The position numbers and the translations under genes were made by a program. From Linanthus parryae (Eukaryota; Streptophyta; Magnoliopsida; Ericales; Polemoniaceae), in the NCBI GenBank assembly GCA_023055425.1, contig JALGPY010000003.1:69362991-69426990 (forward strand): a stretch of DNA of 64,000 nucleotides. Direction: 5' to 3'. This document shows, one piece after another, positions 45,664 to 57,071 of the stretch. Below the pieces are notes generated by a model. It saw only the letters and a program-made list of their open reading frames with translations. It searched no databases and was not told where the DNA came from. The first letter of the stretch is position 1. Every line of letters begins with the position of its first letter.

Positions 45664-46390
45664 TGCTATATTCTTTTTTATTTATGCAGAAACTCTTCCA
45701 ATTGACTTCAAATAGAAAACTGGTCAAGTTCATAAAATAGTTCGAATAGAAAAATACATGTTATTGTGATCATTATCACTAAAAATTATTGTCATAAAAG
45801 TATATTTTATTCCTAATTAAACTCTCTTTACTTGGAAGATAAGGAATAGAGTTCTAAATAATCGCTAGGAAGAATAACTGATTGACTAAAACTACCAAAA
45901 GAGATACACAAAAGAACAAAGAGCCTGCAAAACCCTAGTCTGGCCGCCCTTAGGCTGTGCACGACAACCTAGGGACCTTTGCAGGGGTTTGACTGCTCTT
46001 TGTTCCTTTTCTCTTTTGTAAGGTTCTATGCTATATTCTTTTTTATTTATACAGAAACTCTTCCAATTGACTTCAAATAGAAAACTGATCAAGTTCATAA
46101 AATAGTTCGAATAGAAAAATACATGTTATTGTGATCATTATCACTAAAAATTATTGTCATAAAAATATATTTTATTCCTAATTAAACTCTCTTTACTTGG
46201 AATATAAGGAATAGAGTTCTAAATAATCGTTAGGAAGAATAAGTGACTGATTAAAACTACCAAAAGAGATACACAAAAGAACAAAGAGCCTGCAAAACCC
46301 TAGTCTGGCCGCCCTTAGGCTGTGCACGACAACCTAGGGACCTTTGCAGGGGTTTGGCTGCTCTTTGTTCCTTTTCTCTTTTGTAAGGTT
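45664..46390. repeat. 365 bp tandem duplication, each unit with a fold-back
   Basis: The unit at 45664-46028 is repeated at 46029-46390 with very few differences (TGCTATATTCTTTTTTATTT starts both). Near the end of each unit is an inverted repeat: in unit 1 arms 45896-45937 and 45969-46018 (CTGCAAAACCCTAG against CTAGGGACCTTTGCAG, and CAAAGAGC against GCTCTTTG), with a loop of about 30 bp. The equivalent in unit 2 is 46261-46383. Confidence 0.92.
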
Positions 46391-46865
46391 GACATTTTAG
46401 TGCAAAGACACAAGAAGTTACGCTACAAGAATAATCCTAGGGCTAAGAATGACTCAGACACTTCTAGGAAAATACATGAAATTCAAGGATCACATAACTG
46501 CTGTAATTGATGATTTCTTGCTGGAATATATTCGAGGAGCTTGAATTACCTTCAAGAACATGAGTTAGCATCACAGAGTATCTAAATAAAGAGACTCGTG
46601 TCATTTGTAATAAACATATACAATGCACTACATAATATGAGTTATTTTGTTCCTGAATTGACAAACACTAGAAACAGCGTGGGATCCTAGATTGAACACA
46701 TTCTGAATAATCATGTTTCAATTTATTTATTTTTATTACAAATATTTAAGTAAAATTGATCACATATCTTTAAAATGTTTTATTATTTAAACCCTTTTAA
46801 GATTTTACTTAGTTTTATAATTAAAGTAAATTGGAAAATTTTCATTATAAATCAATATTTCATAT
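46391..46865. other. AT-rich, no gene seen
   Basis: No motif or credible frame recognised. Confidence 0.4.
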
Positions 46866-47180
46866 AGTGTACTGATGTACAACCTCGTCGCCCAAAAGTA
46901 AGGGAGGAAGGCCAAAGAAGAAGCCATATGGTGATGTCTTCTCCCCCAACAGCTACAATATCTGCTTTTGCTCCATCAAGGTTTAGTGGTACAGCTGCTG
47001 ACACCTCTTCTACCCTCGAATACAATGTTGGATCTTTAAGAAGGCAGACTGCAAGAGGGCAACCAACACAAGTTGAATAGTCAGTCCCAACACAAGCTGA
47101 ACAGTCAGGAGTTACTAACTTACCACAATCTGTTGGAAATGTACCAACTTTAAGAAGGCTGACGAAGAAGAATTGAAGAA
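46866..47180 (+). pseudogene. Possible transposase or nuclear protein C-terminal remnant
   Basis: In one plus frame an AT-hook-like GGRPKKKPYGD is readable at about 46885-46930, preceded by SSPKSK. A neighbouring frame continues Ser/Thr-rich with SFAPSRFSG-type text, then LRRQTARGQPTQ. Plant MULE transposases often end in such GRPKKK tails, but no transposase or SWIM domain is present, so this is a guess from a short motif. Confidence 0.25.
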
Positions 47181-48159
47181 AGGGTGCATGGTTTCAATTT
47201 TTGTATCTTTTCAGTTCACTTCACAACTCAGTTTAAACTATCCATTTCATTTGTGCACTTATTTTGGGTTGTGGATGTTGAATTATATGTCATTTTGTGT
47301 TACTTGGCTATGGATATTTAATTTGTGTACTTAGTTTGTTTACTCATTTTTAGGGTGTTGTTGTAGAAAATGAAGACTTCTTGCTGGGATAATTTGGTAT
47401 CTTTTGGTGCTCTCTGTTTATTAGTAGCTCTTGAAAATTTATGTTGAGTTTCTTAGTAGTTATTGGCAATTTTTTGGTATCTTTTGGACGATATTTGGGA
47501 ATTTTTTGGTATCTTTTGGTGTGCCATGTTGTAGAAAATCTATTTGGGAAAGCTGGATATTAAAGTAATATTGCAGTACCGTTCATTAAAGAAGGGGAAA
47601 ATGATCTTTTCTGCAAAATTTAGACAATTCTGTTAGTTTCTGTAATAGAAGAGGACAAAATATAATTAATTTTCATATATTTGAATAATGCATGTGATTT
47701 CACGGTAAATTTATAATGCAGTAGGTTAAGTGTCACAAATTCAATAATGCAGGTAGATTTTTAAGGTAAAAAAATCAAAAAAGAAATGTCTTAATATATA
47801 AAATCATATACCTATATAAGTATATTTTTTGGTGGTCTTTTTTTTTTATCACCAACGCATTGTCATAATTATCAATCCAACTTAAAAAATTAATCCAAAT
47901 AAGTTTGCCTAATGTTACATAGATTGTTTCAGTTACAAGAGTCAACAAAAAATGAAACCCATAATACTTAAATTATTGTACAAGAATATTAAAAAATAGC
48001 ACAAGTGTTGAGAGATTATGGCACTGCACTTGCGCGTCTGGCTCCAAAAACTACTATGTAAGGTCATTTGGAATCAAGGCTCCACTTCTGGAACTTCAAA
48101 CTCCAAATTCAAAAAGTCCGCATAAAGGAGTGAGTGTGTACATAAATTAATTTGATTAC
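47181..48159. other. AT-rich, no gene seen
   Basis: Contains GAATTTTTTGGTATCTTTTG-type direct repeats (about 47395, 47470 and 47495). Nothing codable recognised. Confidence 0.45.
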
Positions 48160-51100
48160 TAATTTTAACAAATATCAAAAATAGAAGCAACTATTTTTAC
48201 ATCAGTAAATGTAGAAAAAATACTCACATTGGATAAATTATTGAACTTGAATATGTTTACAGTAGAGTGATCACATATAACTCGTAAAGGCTTAGTACGT
48301 AGTGGTATCCCAACGCTTAAATCATAAGAGAGAACTGAAGTTCCCACAATGGATTCAAAAATTAAATTGAGTTTCGTACTTGGTGAAATTGTCTCGCCAA
48401 ATCCAAAGGTTGTAACTCTAGCTATCCTCATATGCATTAGAACTACACCGTTATGTCATCATCGTCACCAAATATCATTCATATGTATACGGTGAATGAA
48501 TTCGAATTCCAAGGACATATACTGCATTGGCATAACCCGTAAATAAAGGTACATAAGAGACAGTTATAATTTTTTCGCATTAAAGAGTAACTGCAGCCAG
48601 CCACAAATTTTAATTTCAGACTAAGCCTTAATAGATACAACCATAAAGCTTCTGGAGAATAAGGTATCGAGAATCATTACCAGATGGGTGCTTGGCATTG
48701 GAAATGTTAGTCATAAATTTATAACCGTTCAATTCGTCCATCAATGCCAAGTTTTCCATTTTAACAGCTGGTCGTAACATATCTTATGACAACTCCAAAC
48801 ACACACAAAATTATAGAAGCCTACAGTGAGTAAGAAGATGGATCTTCCGACACCTAACTCTCCCTCATTAGTAGCAGCCCTTAAATCCCAAACCTTTCAA
48901 GTCATATACCCAACAGAAGATGAGGTTAAAAGTGCGCATACGAAGGGTTCGTTTCTTGATGATCAACTGGTAATTCAACATTGATGAGTACTCGGAAGAT
49001 GACATAGATGTCTGGAAATCAAATTATCAAAGACTTATGAAGAAGTCCAGAAAGATCTTGATGAGATGATAGAAAAATATGCAAGAAGTAATAAGATCAC
49101 TCAAGACTTAGAGAGAAACACCAGTATCCCACCGGAGGAGAAGCAAAAAAATTGATAGAGTGGAACAACATCTTGGATGGGGATGAGAATGGAGAACATT
49201 CAGTGTTAGACCCAAAATTACATATAGGATAGCTTTATTTTTATGTTATCATTTGTTCACTTATGTATTTTAATTTAATTTTTGTTTTATAATGAATGTA
49301 ATTTCAATTCTCTCATGCTTTATAATGTTTTTTAGTTGTTATTTAATTCTCCGCGTATAATTGTTTAATAAATGTATGAATCGCAACGGGTTGCAAATCG
49401 TAACTAACTATAAATCACTACTGGGAATTGATCGCATATAACTCGTAAAGGCTCGGTATCTAGTGGTAGTCCAACAGTTAAATTCCAGGATAAACACACT
49501 CATCCGCCGATTTTCGAGTATAAATTTAAAATTTAGCCTCTATAAATTCAACAACACAAATTTATAATGTAGGAAACATGTACATAGTCATTACAGATGC
49601 ATGTTTACGAATTGAAAATATCTATAATGACTTCTCAAGCATTCAAGGCATTAGATCCATGCCAAGTTACCTATTTTAACGGCTGATCATAATTGACGTC
49701 CAGACAATTCCAAAGACAAAATAAATTGCAGAAGCCTACAAACTGTAAGAAGATGTATTTTTCACAACCTGGCTCTATCTCATCAGTTAACCAACCATTT
49801 TATCCCAAACTTTCACAGGACCTATACAACCCAGAAGACGAAGTTGAAAGTGCGCCTCCGAAGGGTTCATCTGATGACGATCAGCTGGTTATTTTTGAAA
49901 AAGATGACGACTCCAAAGGTGAGAATGATGACGGGAAAGCAAAGTATTCAATTCCTTTTCAACAAGTTTGAAAGATCTTGGTGAGAAGATTGCGAGAGAT
50001 CCATAAATTAAGAAGATGTGGGACGAGTATGAGAGAATAGTCATTATCCCACCGAAGGCGAACTTAATTACAGGGAACAATGGAAGCGCCACTTGGCACA
50101 ATTGGAGAATAGAAAACCTTCTAACCCAAAAAGACAAAGAAACGAGGAGGTTCCTCAAGCACTAAAACCACAAGTCCCAGCAGCAACCTCATCTTCATCA
50201 TCATAATCAACTTAGATTTATTTCATGTTCTCCTTTGTAAATTTTTAATTTTATCTTATGTATTTTTTTATTGCAGTTTGCGTTAGTACTAAAAGATATT
50301 TATATTCTCTTTACTCTATCATGTTTTGTCAGTTATATTTACTATATCATACCATAATATGAATTTTAACCATGTTTATGAAAAAACGAATTTTAACCAT
50401 GAAATTGGACCTGCTATATGTTTAAACAAGTAATAAAATAACTTAATTCATTAAACCATAACATACTTGAACTATACTATACTAGTAATTTAACGAGTAT
50501 TGAACTCAAGTTTTTAGAAATGGGTATGTGTGACTAGCTATTAAATGGTTAGTGCAATGAAGTGCCTAACTTAATTTAAAAGATACTAACTCTACTAACC
50601 ATACAACATTAATACTTGATGTTCCGACACTACAAGGACATATCCTGCATCTGCAATTGCACCGTCAAAATAAAACAAGTCTAGCACTCCAACAAAGTAA
50701 CACATGACATAATCATACCCGCCTAAAAAATCTAATAGTATACAAGTAGCAACATGAGTGATTTCAGGGTTTTGGTAGTACTCCAACAAAGTAAGAGAAT
50801 GAATCTCAGTATGTTTACGATACTGTGAGTGCATGACTCGTAAATTAATGCTCAAAATTGGTTGTTCAATGTGTATGATATCAAGGACAACAGGGAATGA
50901 AAGTGTTTTGAGGTTTGTGGTAACACTCAACAAAGAGATTAAAGTCGGGATCCTTACGATACACTGAGTGCATAACTTGTAAATTAAGACTCAAAAGTGG
51001 TAGTCCATCACTTAAACCACCTGAAATAATTGATGTTCCCACATTGACTGCAGAAATCCAATTACTTGAGTTTCCATGCAAAATGACGGGTCCATCAGAA

Positions 51101-52070
51101 CTAGCTCTTATATGCATTAGACCTACAAATGACTATCATCATCGCCCCCTCAAAAAAGGAACAGATTCTCTCACAATGTCTGCAAATATCGAAGCACACA
51201 TGTTGCACCTGGAATTGCCTCGCTAAATGTTATGTGTCCATTAGATGCATTAGAACTACAAAAGTATCATAAGTGTACATAACTGATATGTAGCGGTGTG
51301 AGTATAAACCACTGTATTAGACCAAATAAATTCAGCTACAACAAGTAACAACGAGTGGTTTATTTTATTATAGGTAATAGTTTTAAGCGATGGTGGCTAA
51401 TTTATTGGACTACAACGGGGACCCAAATTTCGTAGTCCTGAAAGCCCACAAACTTTGAATCCATCCCGCTGCGTATAAACTATCAAGCCTGCATGAAAAT
51501 TGGACATGGCCTCCTCTTCGCAATACTTAAATAATAACAACTAATGCCTCCCTACAAAGCAAACATTCCTTGTGTATGATATCAAGGACAACATCGAAGG
51601 AAAGTGCTATGAGGGTTGTGGTAGCATTCAACAAATAGACTGAAGTTCAGTATCCTTACGATAAACTTAGTGCACAACTTGTAAATTAAGCCTCAGAAGT
51701 GGTAGTCCAACAATTAAATCACATGACAGTATTAATGTTCCCGCATTGATTGCATAAATCTAAGAACTTGAAATTTACACGCTGAATTATGGGTAAATCA
51801 TAATCATCCTCACATACATTAGAAATACACGTGAATATCATCATTGCCCCCTAAACACATGAAAGGATGTCCCCACAGTGGCTAAAAAAGTCAAAGCATG
51901 GACGTTGCACTTGTAATTTCCTCACCAAATGATTTGGGACCTTCAGATGCATTAAAACTACGCACAAGTATCATAAGTGTACATAGCGTCATGAAGATAA
52001 ACCGTAATATTGGAACAATAAATTCAATTGCAGCAAGTTGCACCCGATTGTTTTGTTTGATCATACGTAA
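48160..52070. repeat. Cluster of diverged duplicated segments, unrecognised
   Basis: Related minus-strand modules recur at about 48230-48450, 49425-49490, 50820-50870, 50960-51130 and 51665-51830, sharing variants of AACTCGTAAA.TTA, GTGGTAGTCCAAC and CATATGCATTAGAACTAC. The last two lie in a tandem duplication of period about 700 bp (50968 to 51670; 51271 to 51970). The longest minus frames (50933-50595, 112 codons; 51117-50881; 48437-48165) share phrases such as LSINLRVMHSQYRK and LSLNLQVMHSVYRK, so a coding ancestor is possible. I do not recognise the family. Confidence 0.6.
48838..50210 (+). pseudogene. Two diverged copies of an unrecognised acidic coding sequence
   Basis: 48838-49223 and 49753-50210 are paralogous on the plus strand. 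Shared text: YPTEDEVKSAHTKGS against YNPEDEVESAPPKGS, then DDQLVI, and later IPPEE / YPTEGE. Copy 2 has the longest frame (49693-49971, 92 codons), ending Asp/Lys-rich, and further text (REQWKRHLAQLENRKPSNPK, ending Ser-rich) lies in another frame to 50208. Both copies contain stops or shifts. Function unknown. Confidence 0.45.
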
Positions 52071-53449
52071 TGTTGGAGTAGGTGCCCTAGAGGCAGTCTT
52101 ATTTTAGTATGAACAATGTTTTGAGTAGAACATTCATTTATAATTTATGTAGATATTTAATATAATGAAGTCCTTAGATTGTAATTGTTGTTTATCTTAA
52201 ATAAGTCGAGTACATTGATTCATAGGACGATCACTATGCATGGAGACAAGTATGTGAGTAGATTGATACGGAGATCAATTCTAACACATGGGTATGCATT
52301 AGAAGTAATGGCATACTGGGTTGACCCACCACGAGAAGGCTACATATAAATTATGTTAATGTCACAAGTGCTTCCCGTCATGACAATGTTGTTGTTCCTT
52401 AGACTTGAAGTAACTAGATACTCTAGTTGTGAAATATCATGTTTTGATCTCGTCAAACGCTACACCGTGACTGGGCAGCAATAAAGGCGGTAAGCGGACA
52501 TGATATGAAGCAAGTTGAGAGATGGTAGTGTCGTAGAGAGGATTTGTCCCTCCCACATAATGGGAGCAAATATCCACGGCCACTCGAGGGGTAGTGCTTA
52601 TAGAATGTCTGGCAAGACTGAGATAAATCAATATTAGATATTGATGTTATCTGTGTAGATAAGCCTATTCTAGGATTGAGAAACTATGGATTGGATATAC
52701 GAGTGGGACACTTATGTCTCGTGTCAATCTGGATATAGATACAAATAGACATATACAACATGGTAACATTGGGCACGAGATTTGTCGGATCACTGACTAT
52801 TTCTATTGGTTGGGTAGTATTGATGTGTTGCTAGACACCTCTCAATGTTTATAATATTTAATGCCAACTTAATAGAAACCTACAGGGTCACACACCAAAA
52901 ATATTGAACTATATATAAACGTTAATTAGTTGGACTAATTAATCAAACGGATCGAAACGCAACCACGTGCAAAGTTAGTTGGACTAAGTTGCAAAATGGA
53001 CTAATACGTTTATGGACATGCTTAGTATTGGGGCAAGTTTGTAGATAATAAGGACATATTATCTATAAAGGGGATTCCTAGACCTATTATTACACACAAG
53101 AGTCATAATTGAGTGAAATAACGTAGCAAGGAGACAACACCAATAGGTGCCGCCCCCATACCCGTCGACCACCAAGGAGGTTCGGCCTCCTCTCCGTTTT
53201 GTGTGATCCTTTGATATTTTCTTCAACGTTTCTAAAACAAAGGCGTGAAGGAGATTCCAGTTGGCAATCGCAAGGTGTGGATACCGTAGAAACAAGGACA
53301 TCATTCTTCGTTGTGATCATACAGATAAATAAGGTACACAACCGTCTTCCTTTATCCCGTTATGATGGCTTAATATGCAATTCATGGAGGATCTTGATCA
53401 AGATTCCATTATTGTATTTACGCTGCATATTCTGCATCAAAACTCTATA
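52071..53449 (+). repeat. copia 5' LTR, plus strand
   Basis: Starts TGTTGGAGTAGGTGCCCTAGAGGC, ends GCATCAAAACTCTATA; about 1.38 kb. Same family type as the minus-strand LTRs at 5.6, 17.2 and 18.7 kb (shared GCCCTAGAGGC, ATTGGATATACGAGT, TTTGTCGGATCACTGACTAT-type phrases, seen reversed there). TATAAAG at 53064-53070. The usual last CA has become TA. It belongs to a plus-strand element whose interior is replaced by Athila sequence almost at once. Confidence 0.9.
53064..53070 (+). promoter_or_regulatory. TATA box of the plus-strand copia LTR
   Basis: TATAAAG in the same LTR position as in the minus-strand copies. Confidence 0.6.
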
Positions 53450-53450
53450 G

Positions 53451-53463
53451 TGGTATCAGAGCC
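53451..53463 (+). other. Primer-binding site, tRNA-iMet type
   Basis: TGGTATCAGAGCC one base after the copia LTR, followed by ACATGTCGTAGCGCAT, which matches the start of the copia leader (17195-17220 reversed). Confidence 0.95.
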
Positions 53464-53799
53464 ACATGTCGTAGCGCATTGTAGGGTTTTGCTCATGGAT
53501 GCGTGATAGCTCCTCACTAGGAGTTATCGGTTAACCCAATTTGAGGGATATTTTCGTCCTAAATGAGCGTTTTAGTCGATTTCTGCCCCGTTTGACTCGG
53601 GAATTTACGGTTTGCTGTTTTTATCTCCTAGACGCATAAACTGCTTTATTTCACGCATATCGAGATATGATCACGGGTTTTGTTTCGTGTCGTTGATGCA
53701 GGGACAAGACTTGTGCAGGAGCCGGAAATGAAGCAGGCATGCGGGTGAAGGGTCCAAGAAGGCTGAGAAGCCGAGCATGCAAGTCAAGAAGATTGGCAC

Positions 53800-54015
53800 G
53801 TTTCCTGAGGAGATGGGCACGCATCCCGACGAGCCTGGCACGCATCCCGAGGCATCCCGAGCAGTTTGGCACGCATCTCGAGACGGACAAAACACACTCC
53901 GAGAAGCTCAGCTGTCATCCCGAGACATCCCGAGGAGTTTGGCGCGCACACCGAGGAGGCAGTTACCTACGCAGGTAGCTACGCAGCTACCTATCAGGTA
54001 GCTACGCAGCTATCT
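53800..54015. repeat. Short degenerate repeats in Athila U3
   Basis: Repeated GGCACGCATCCCGA-type words followed by alternating AGCTACGCAGCTACCTA. The frames here (74-83 codons on both strands) reflect the repeats. They may be U3 regulatory repeats. Confidence 0.7.
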
Positions 54016-54124
54016 TGCGCAGTTGGCCCGTTTCTCGAGGCCGTGGCAGACGGCCCGTTTCCCGAGGCGGTTTCGGCCCAAGCAGTTTCGTAATTTTGGC
54101 AGTTTCCAGAAACGCCTCCAGCAC

Positions 54125-54132
54125 TATATAAA
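54125..54132 (+). promoter_or_regulatory. TATA box of the Athila-like LTR
   Basis: TATATAAA followed by GACTCGTCCAGTGC; transcription probably starts about 30 bp on, near 54155. Confidence 0.7.
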
Positions 54133-55100
54133 GACTCGTCCAGTGCTCATCACAGGAAACAACAACTTACTGAAGGAGATCGCAGAGCACTCTCGGTGAG
54201 CACGGAAGCAGGAATTCAGAATCTACAGCACGCGTTTGATTTCACTATCTCTCTTATTCAGAAACGTTGTTATTTAATTATGTCACTTAGTAGCTAAACC
54301 TTTTACCTAGGTTCTCGGTGAACCTAGGGTTTCGTATCCAGATTTGTTATAGACGTTTGATTATGGATTCATGATTGTTATCTTAAATTCAGCAGCTTTA
54401 TCTATTATTCTGTCTTTGACTGTTATCATATATGCATGATCGGAGTCGCGAACCAGAATTGCTATAGACCCGAGCCTGTAGGTGAAAACGTCAGGTTAGG
54501 GTTAGGAAGAAAAGACAGGATTTAGTACCTTACCCTGATGGACCGACCAGAGAAAGGGAGATAGGGCTAGCATAGAAAAACGTGAGACCGACTGTTGGAG
54601 AATCTGACCCGGGCCATTAGGACAGGTTAGAAACCCTAACAGGCTTAGAACAAGATTGCAGACTTAGGCAGCTTAACAGGAATCCGAACGTCTGTAGGAT
54701 CGGGATTACGTGTGGAATCTGAAAGGTCACTGCACAACCGGTACGTTGCATAGATAACGAGACTGCTGAGTGTTTTCATATCAAACCGAAAAACGTAAAA
54801 TCTGTAACCCGAGGGGATCGTGGAGCCTAGTTCCCATCAACCCTAGAGTACAAAAAGCAAGTTTATTCCAGAAAACGTCACAAAAAATATATTTACGTTT
54901 TTGCGTTTTTAGTTTTACGTAGTTCCGTAACAACAAACACAACCCCTTTTCCTCGTTTTTTTACACTTTGTCAACCAAAATTGATTACTCGAGAAAACCC
55001 GAGACAGTCCCTGTGGGATCGATAACTCGAGTTGAAATACACCCGGTACTACTTGATTTCGTATACTTGCTAATAGCCCGTAATTTGCGCATCAAGTTTT

Positions 55101-55118
55101 TGGCGCCGTTGCCGCGGA
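55101..55118 (+). other. Primer-binding site, tRNA-Asp type
   Basis: TGGCGCCGTTGCCGCGGA matches the complement of the plant tRNA-Asp 3' end with one mismatch. Located 6 bp after the LTR end. Confidence 0.9.
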
Positions 55119-55235
55119 CTATTTTAGGGTTTATTTAGTAGTCAGAATTAGTTTTCAGAGTTTTTATTTTTTTCTTTTTCTTTTTTTTTTCTTATCTAAC
55201 TGCTCGTAATCTCGTTTTTCTGGAACCTTGAGTGA

Positions 55236-57071
55236 ATGCCCATATTGCCTCGCGATTTGGTCACACCGGTCGACAACCCAGAAAAGCTGTTTACAGAGCA
55301 GAACCGCAGACACCAAGAAAGCAGAATGGCTCACACGGGCAATCCTGCTACCCCGACAGTCACTGGCCAAGAGGCTGCACCTGAGACACGTACCCCAGCC
55401 GAGATGGCTCGGTACATTGAAGAGTTAGTCGCAGCAGGCTTCAAGTCCATGCTCCATCAGAGGACGTACAACCGATCTGGAAAAGCTTTGGTGGAAAATT
55501 TCGAGGTCCCGTCCGGAGGACACGAACCAGCCATAGTAGTGCCTCCAATTACGGCGGAGCACTTTGACCTTAAATCCTCCACCATCCAGACGGCACATAC
55601 GCACTGTCCGTTCCATGGTAAAGCCGATGAAGATCCGAACGAGTTCATCGGGAAGTTCGATGATTACTGCAACAAAGTCAAGTACCGAGGGGTCGAGGCC
55701 GATACACTTAAACTGATCCTGTTTCCGTACTGCCTGTACGGGGCCGCCAAGGACTGGCTCGAAAGCCGACCGCCCAAATCCATCACAACCTGGGAAGGGT
55801 GCGTTTCGGATTTTCTGGCCAAGTTCTTCCCCGCCTCCCGAGTGATTAAACTGCAGAGCGAGATCTTTTCGTTCAGTCAGAAGATGGGAGAAACGGTAGT
55901 GGAGGCATGGGAGAGATTGATGCGACTGGTGAAGAAGTGCCCGAATCACGGTTTCGGGGACACAAAAATTCTGCAGGTTTTCTACCATGCCCTCGACAGG
56001 GACAACGCTGACAGAATTGACAGAGAAGCCGGTGGCAACTTTCTGTACCATGTGGACAAGGACGGAGCCTATGAATTGATGAAGCAATTAGCCAAACAGG
56101 ATACCCGCCTGTTTGACGAGCACAGACTCACCGCCATAGCCGAGCCAGTTGCAGATGATCGTATCGACAACCTGACCAAGGTTGTCACGGACTTAGTGCA
56201 GAAAGTATATTCTGATAAGAAGACGGTTGCAGTGGTAGACGGTCCAGAGCTAGACGCGGATATCGAAGATCTAAGGAAGGAGGATGTTAACTATGCCCAG
56301 CAGCAGCAGTGGGACCCGAGCCGGTACCGATCGGGCACGAGAGATCATCCCGGTTTCCGGTACGAAAATCCTAATTCTGGGATGTACGTACCAGGGTTCC
56401 AGCACAAGCCACCGGTGCAGCTGGCCAATCAGACAACAGCCCCGGTTCAGCCGGCCCAGCCGGTATTGACAGCACAACGATTCGAGGAGCAGATGAGTAA
56501 ACCGGACGCCACGTTGCAGGCCATGAACGCCAGGTTCGCGCAGTCCGATGCAAAAATTGACACAACGGTCAACACTTTGACTGCCGACCTGCACCAGACC
56601 AAAACCGCACTACGGACACTGGAGGTCCAAGTCGGACAGTTTGCACAGCAGCAAGCCGAGAGAGCACCAGGAAACTTACCCTCTACCACCGTCAACAATC
56701 CACGTGCTCAGATCAATTCCATCACCACCCGAAGTGGAATAGCACTCCAGGATCCACCGTACCCCAGCCATGCACGTGCAGAAAAGTCGAAGGAAATCGA
56801 ACACGAAGTATTTGACCGGGAAAGCAACTCAGCCGACCGCCCCCAGCCAAAGGGCTCGGTTGAGAAGGATGCAGTGCAGACGGAGAAGGAAGCAGAAACG
56901 GTACCCGTCTCGAAAGAGGTGCCGTATCCTTTGAAGACACGGAAGAGGGATGATAAGAAAGACTACCTCATATTTCTCGAGATGTTCAAACAGCTCCAAA
57001 TCAACATACCCTTTGCAGAGGCGTTGGCAAAGATGCCCACGTATGCCAAGTTTCTCAAAGATATCCTGTAA
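55236..57071 (+). CDS. Athila-like gag polyprotein, 611 aa
   Basis: A single open frame. The retrotransposon gag (capsid) domain spans roughly residues 120-300: CPFHGKADEDPNEFIGKFDD, YCLYGAAKDWL, FLAKFFPASRVIKLQSEI, FSQKMGETVVEAWERLMRLV, CPNHGF and a bulky LDRDNADRID region. A Gln/Pro-rich linker and a coiled-coil-like stretch (LQAMNARFAQSDAKIDTTVN) follow, then an NNPRAQINSITTRSGIAL motif conserved in Athila elements and a charged tail. I see no CCHC zinc knuckle. The frame ends with TAA at 57069-57071, after FLKDIL; the same frame continues as protease 12 bases later, so the stop is probably a point mutation inside an original gag-pol frame, unless it is read through. The ATG at 55236 is the first in frame. 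Confidence 0.92.
   Translation: MPILPRDLVTPVDNPEKLFTEQNRRHQESRMAHTGNPATPTVTGQEAAPETRTPAEMARYIEELVAAGFKSMLHQRTYNRSGKALVENFEVPSGGHEPAIVVPPITAEHFDLKSSTIQTAHTHCPFHGKADEDPNEFIGKFDDYCNKVKYRGVEADTLKLILFPYCLYGAAKDWLESRPPKSITTWEGCVSDFLAKFFPASRVIKLQSEIFSFSQKMGETVVEAWERLMRLVKKCPNHGFGDTKILQVFYHALDRDNADRIDREAGGNFLYHVDKDGAYELMKQLAKQDTRLFDEHRLTAIAEPVADDRIDNLTKVVTDLVQKVYSDKKTVAVVDGPELDADIEDLRKEDVNYAQQQQWDPSRYRSGTRDHPGFRYENPNSGMYVPGFQHKPPVQLANQTTAPVQPAQPVLTAQRFEEQMSKPDATLQAMNARFAQSDAKIDTTVNTLTADLHQTKTALRTLEVQVGQFAQQQAERAPGNLPSTTVNNPRAQINSITTRSGIALQDPPYPSHARAEKSKEIEHEVFDRESNSADRPQPKGSVEKDAVQTEKEAETVPVSKEVPYPLKTRKRDDKKDYLIFLEMFKQLQINIPFAEALAKMPTYAKFLKDIL

Larger units (their letters stand above)
53480..55094 (+). 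repeat. 5' LTR of the Athila-like element
   Basis: About 1.6 kb, ending AATTTGCGCATCA right before the primer-binding region. The start is TGTAGGG at 53480 or TGCGTGA at 53500. U3 holds clustered words GGCACGCATCCCGAGG and CATCCCGAG (53800-53940), then GTAGCTACGCAGCTACC repeats (53965-54015). TATATAAAG lies at 54125. U5 has the GAGACAGTCCCTGTGGGATC type ending common in plant gypsy LTRs. Confidence 0.85.

Noticed and set aside
48838..50210. Endogenous pararetrovirus origin for the acidic duplicated sequence
   Set aside because: Considered because of the acidic, Ser-rich composition, but no coat, movement, protease or RT motif is present nearby.
55425..56087. 220-codon minus-strand frame opposite gag
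   Set aside because: Shadow of the Athila-like gag, which has clear capsid motifs on the plus strand.
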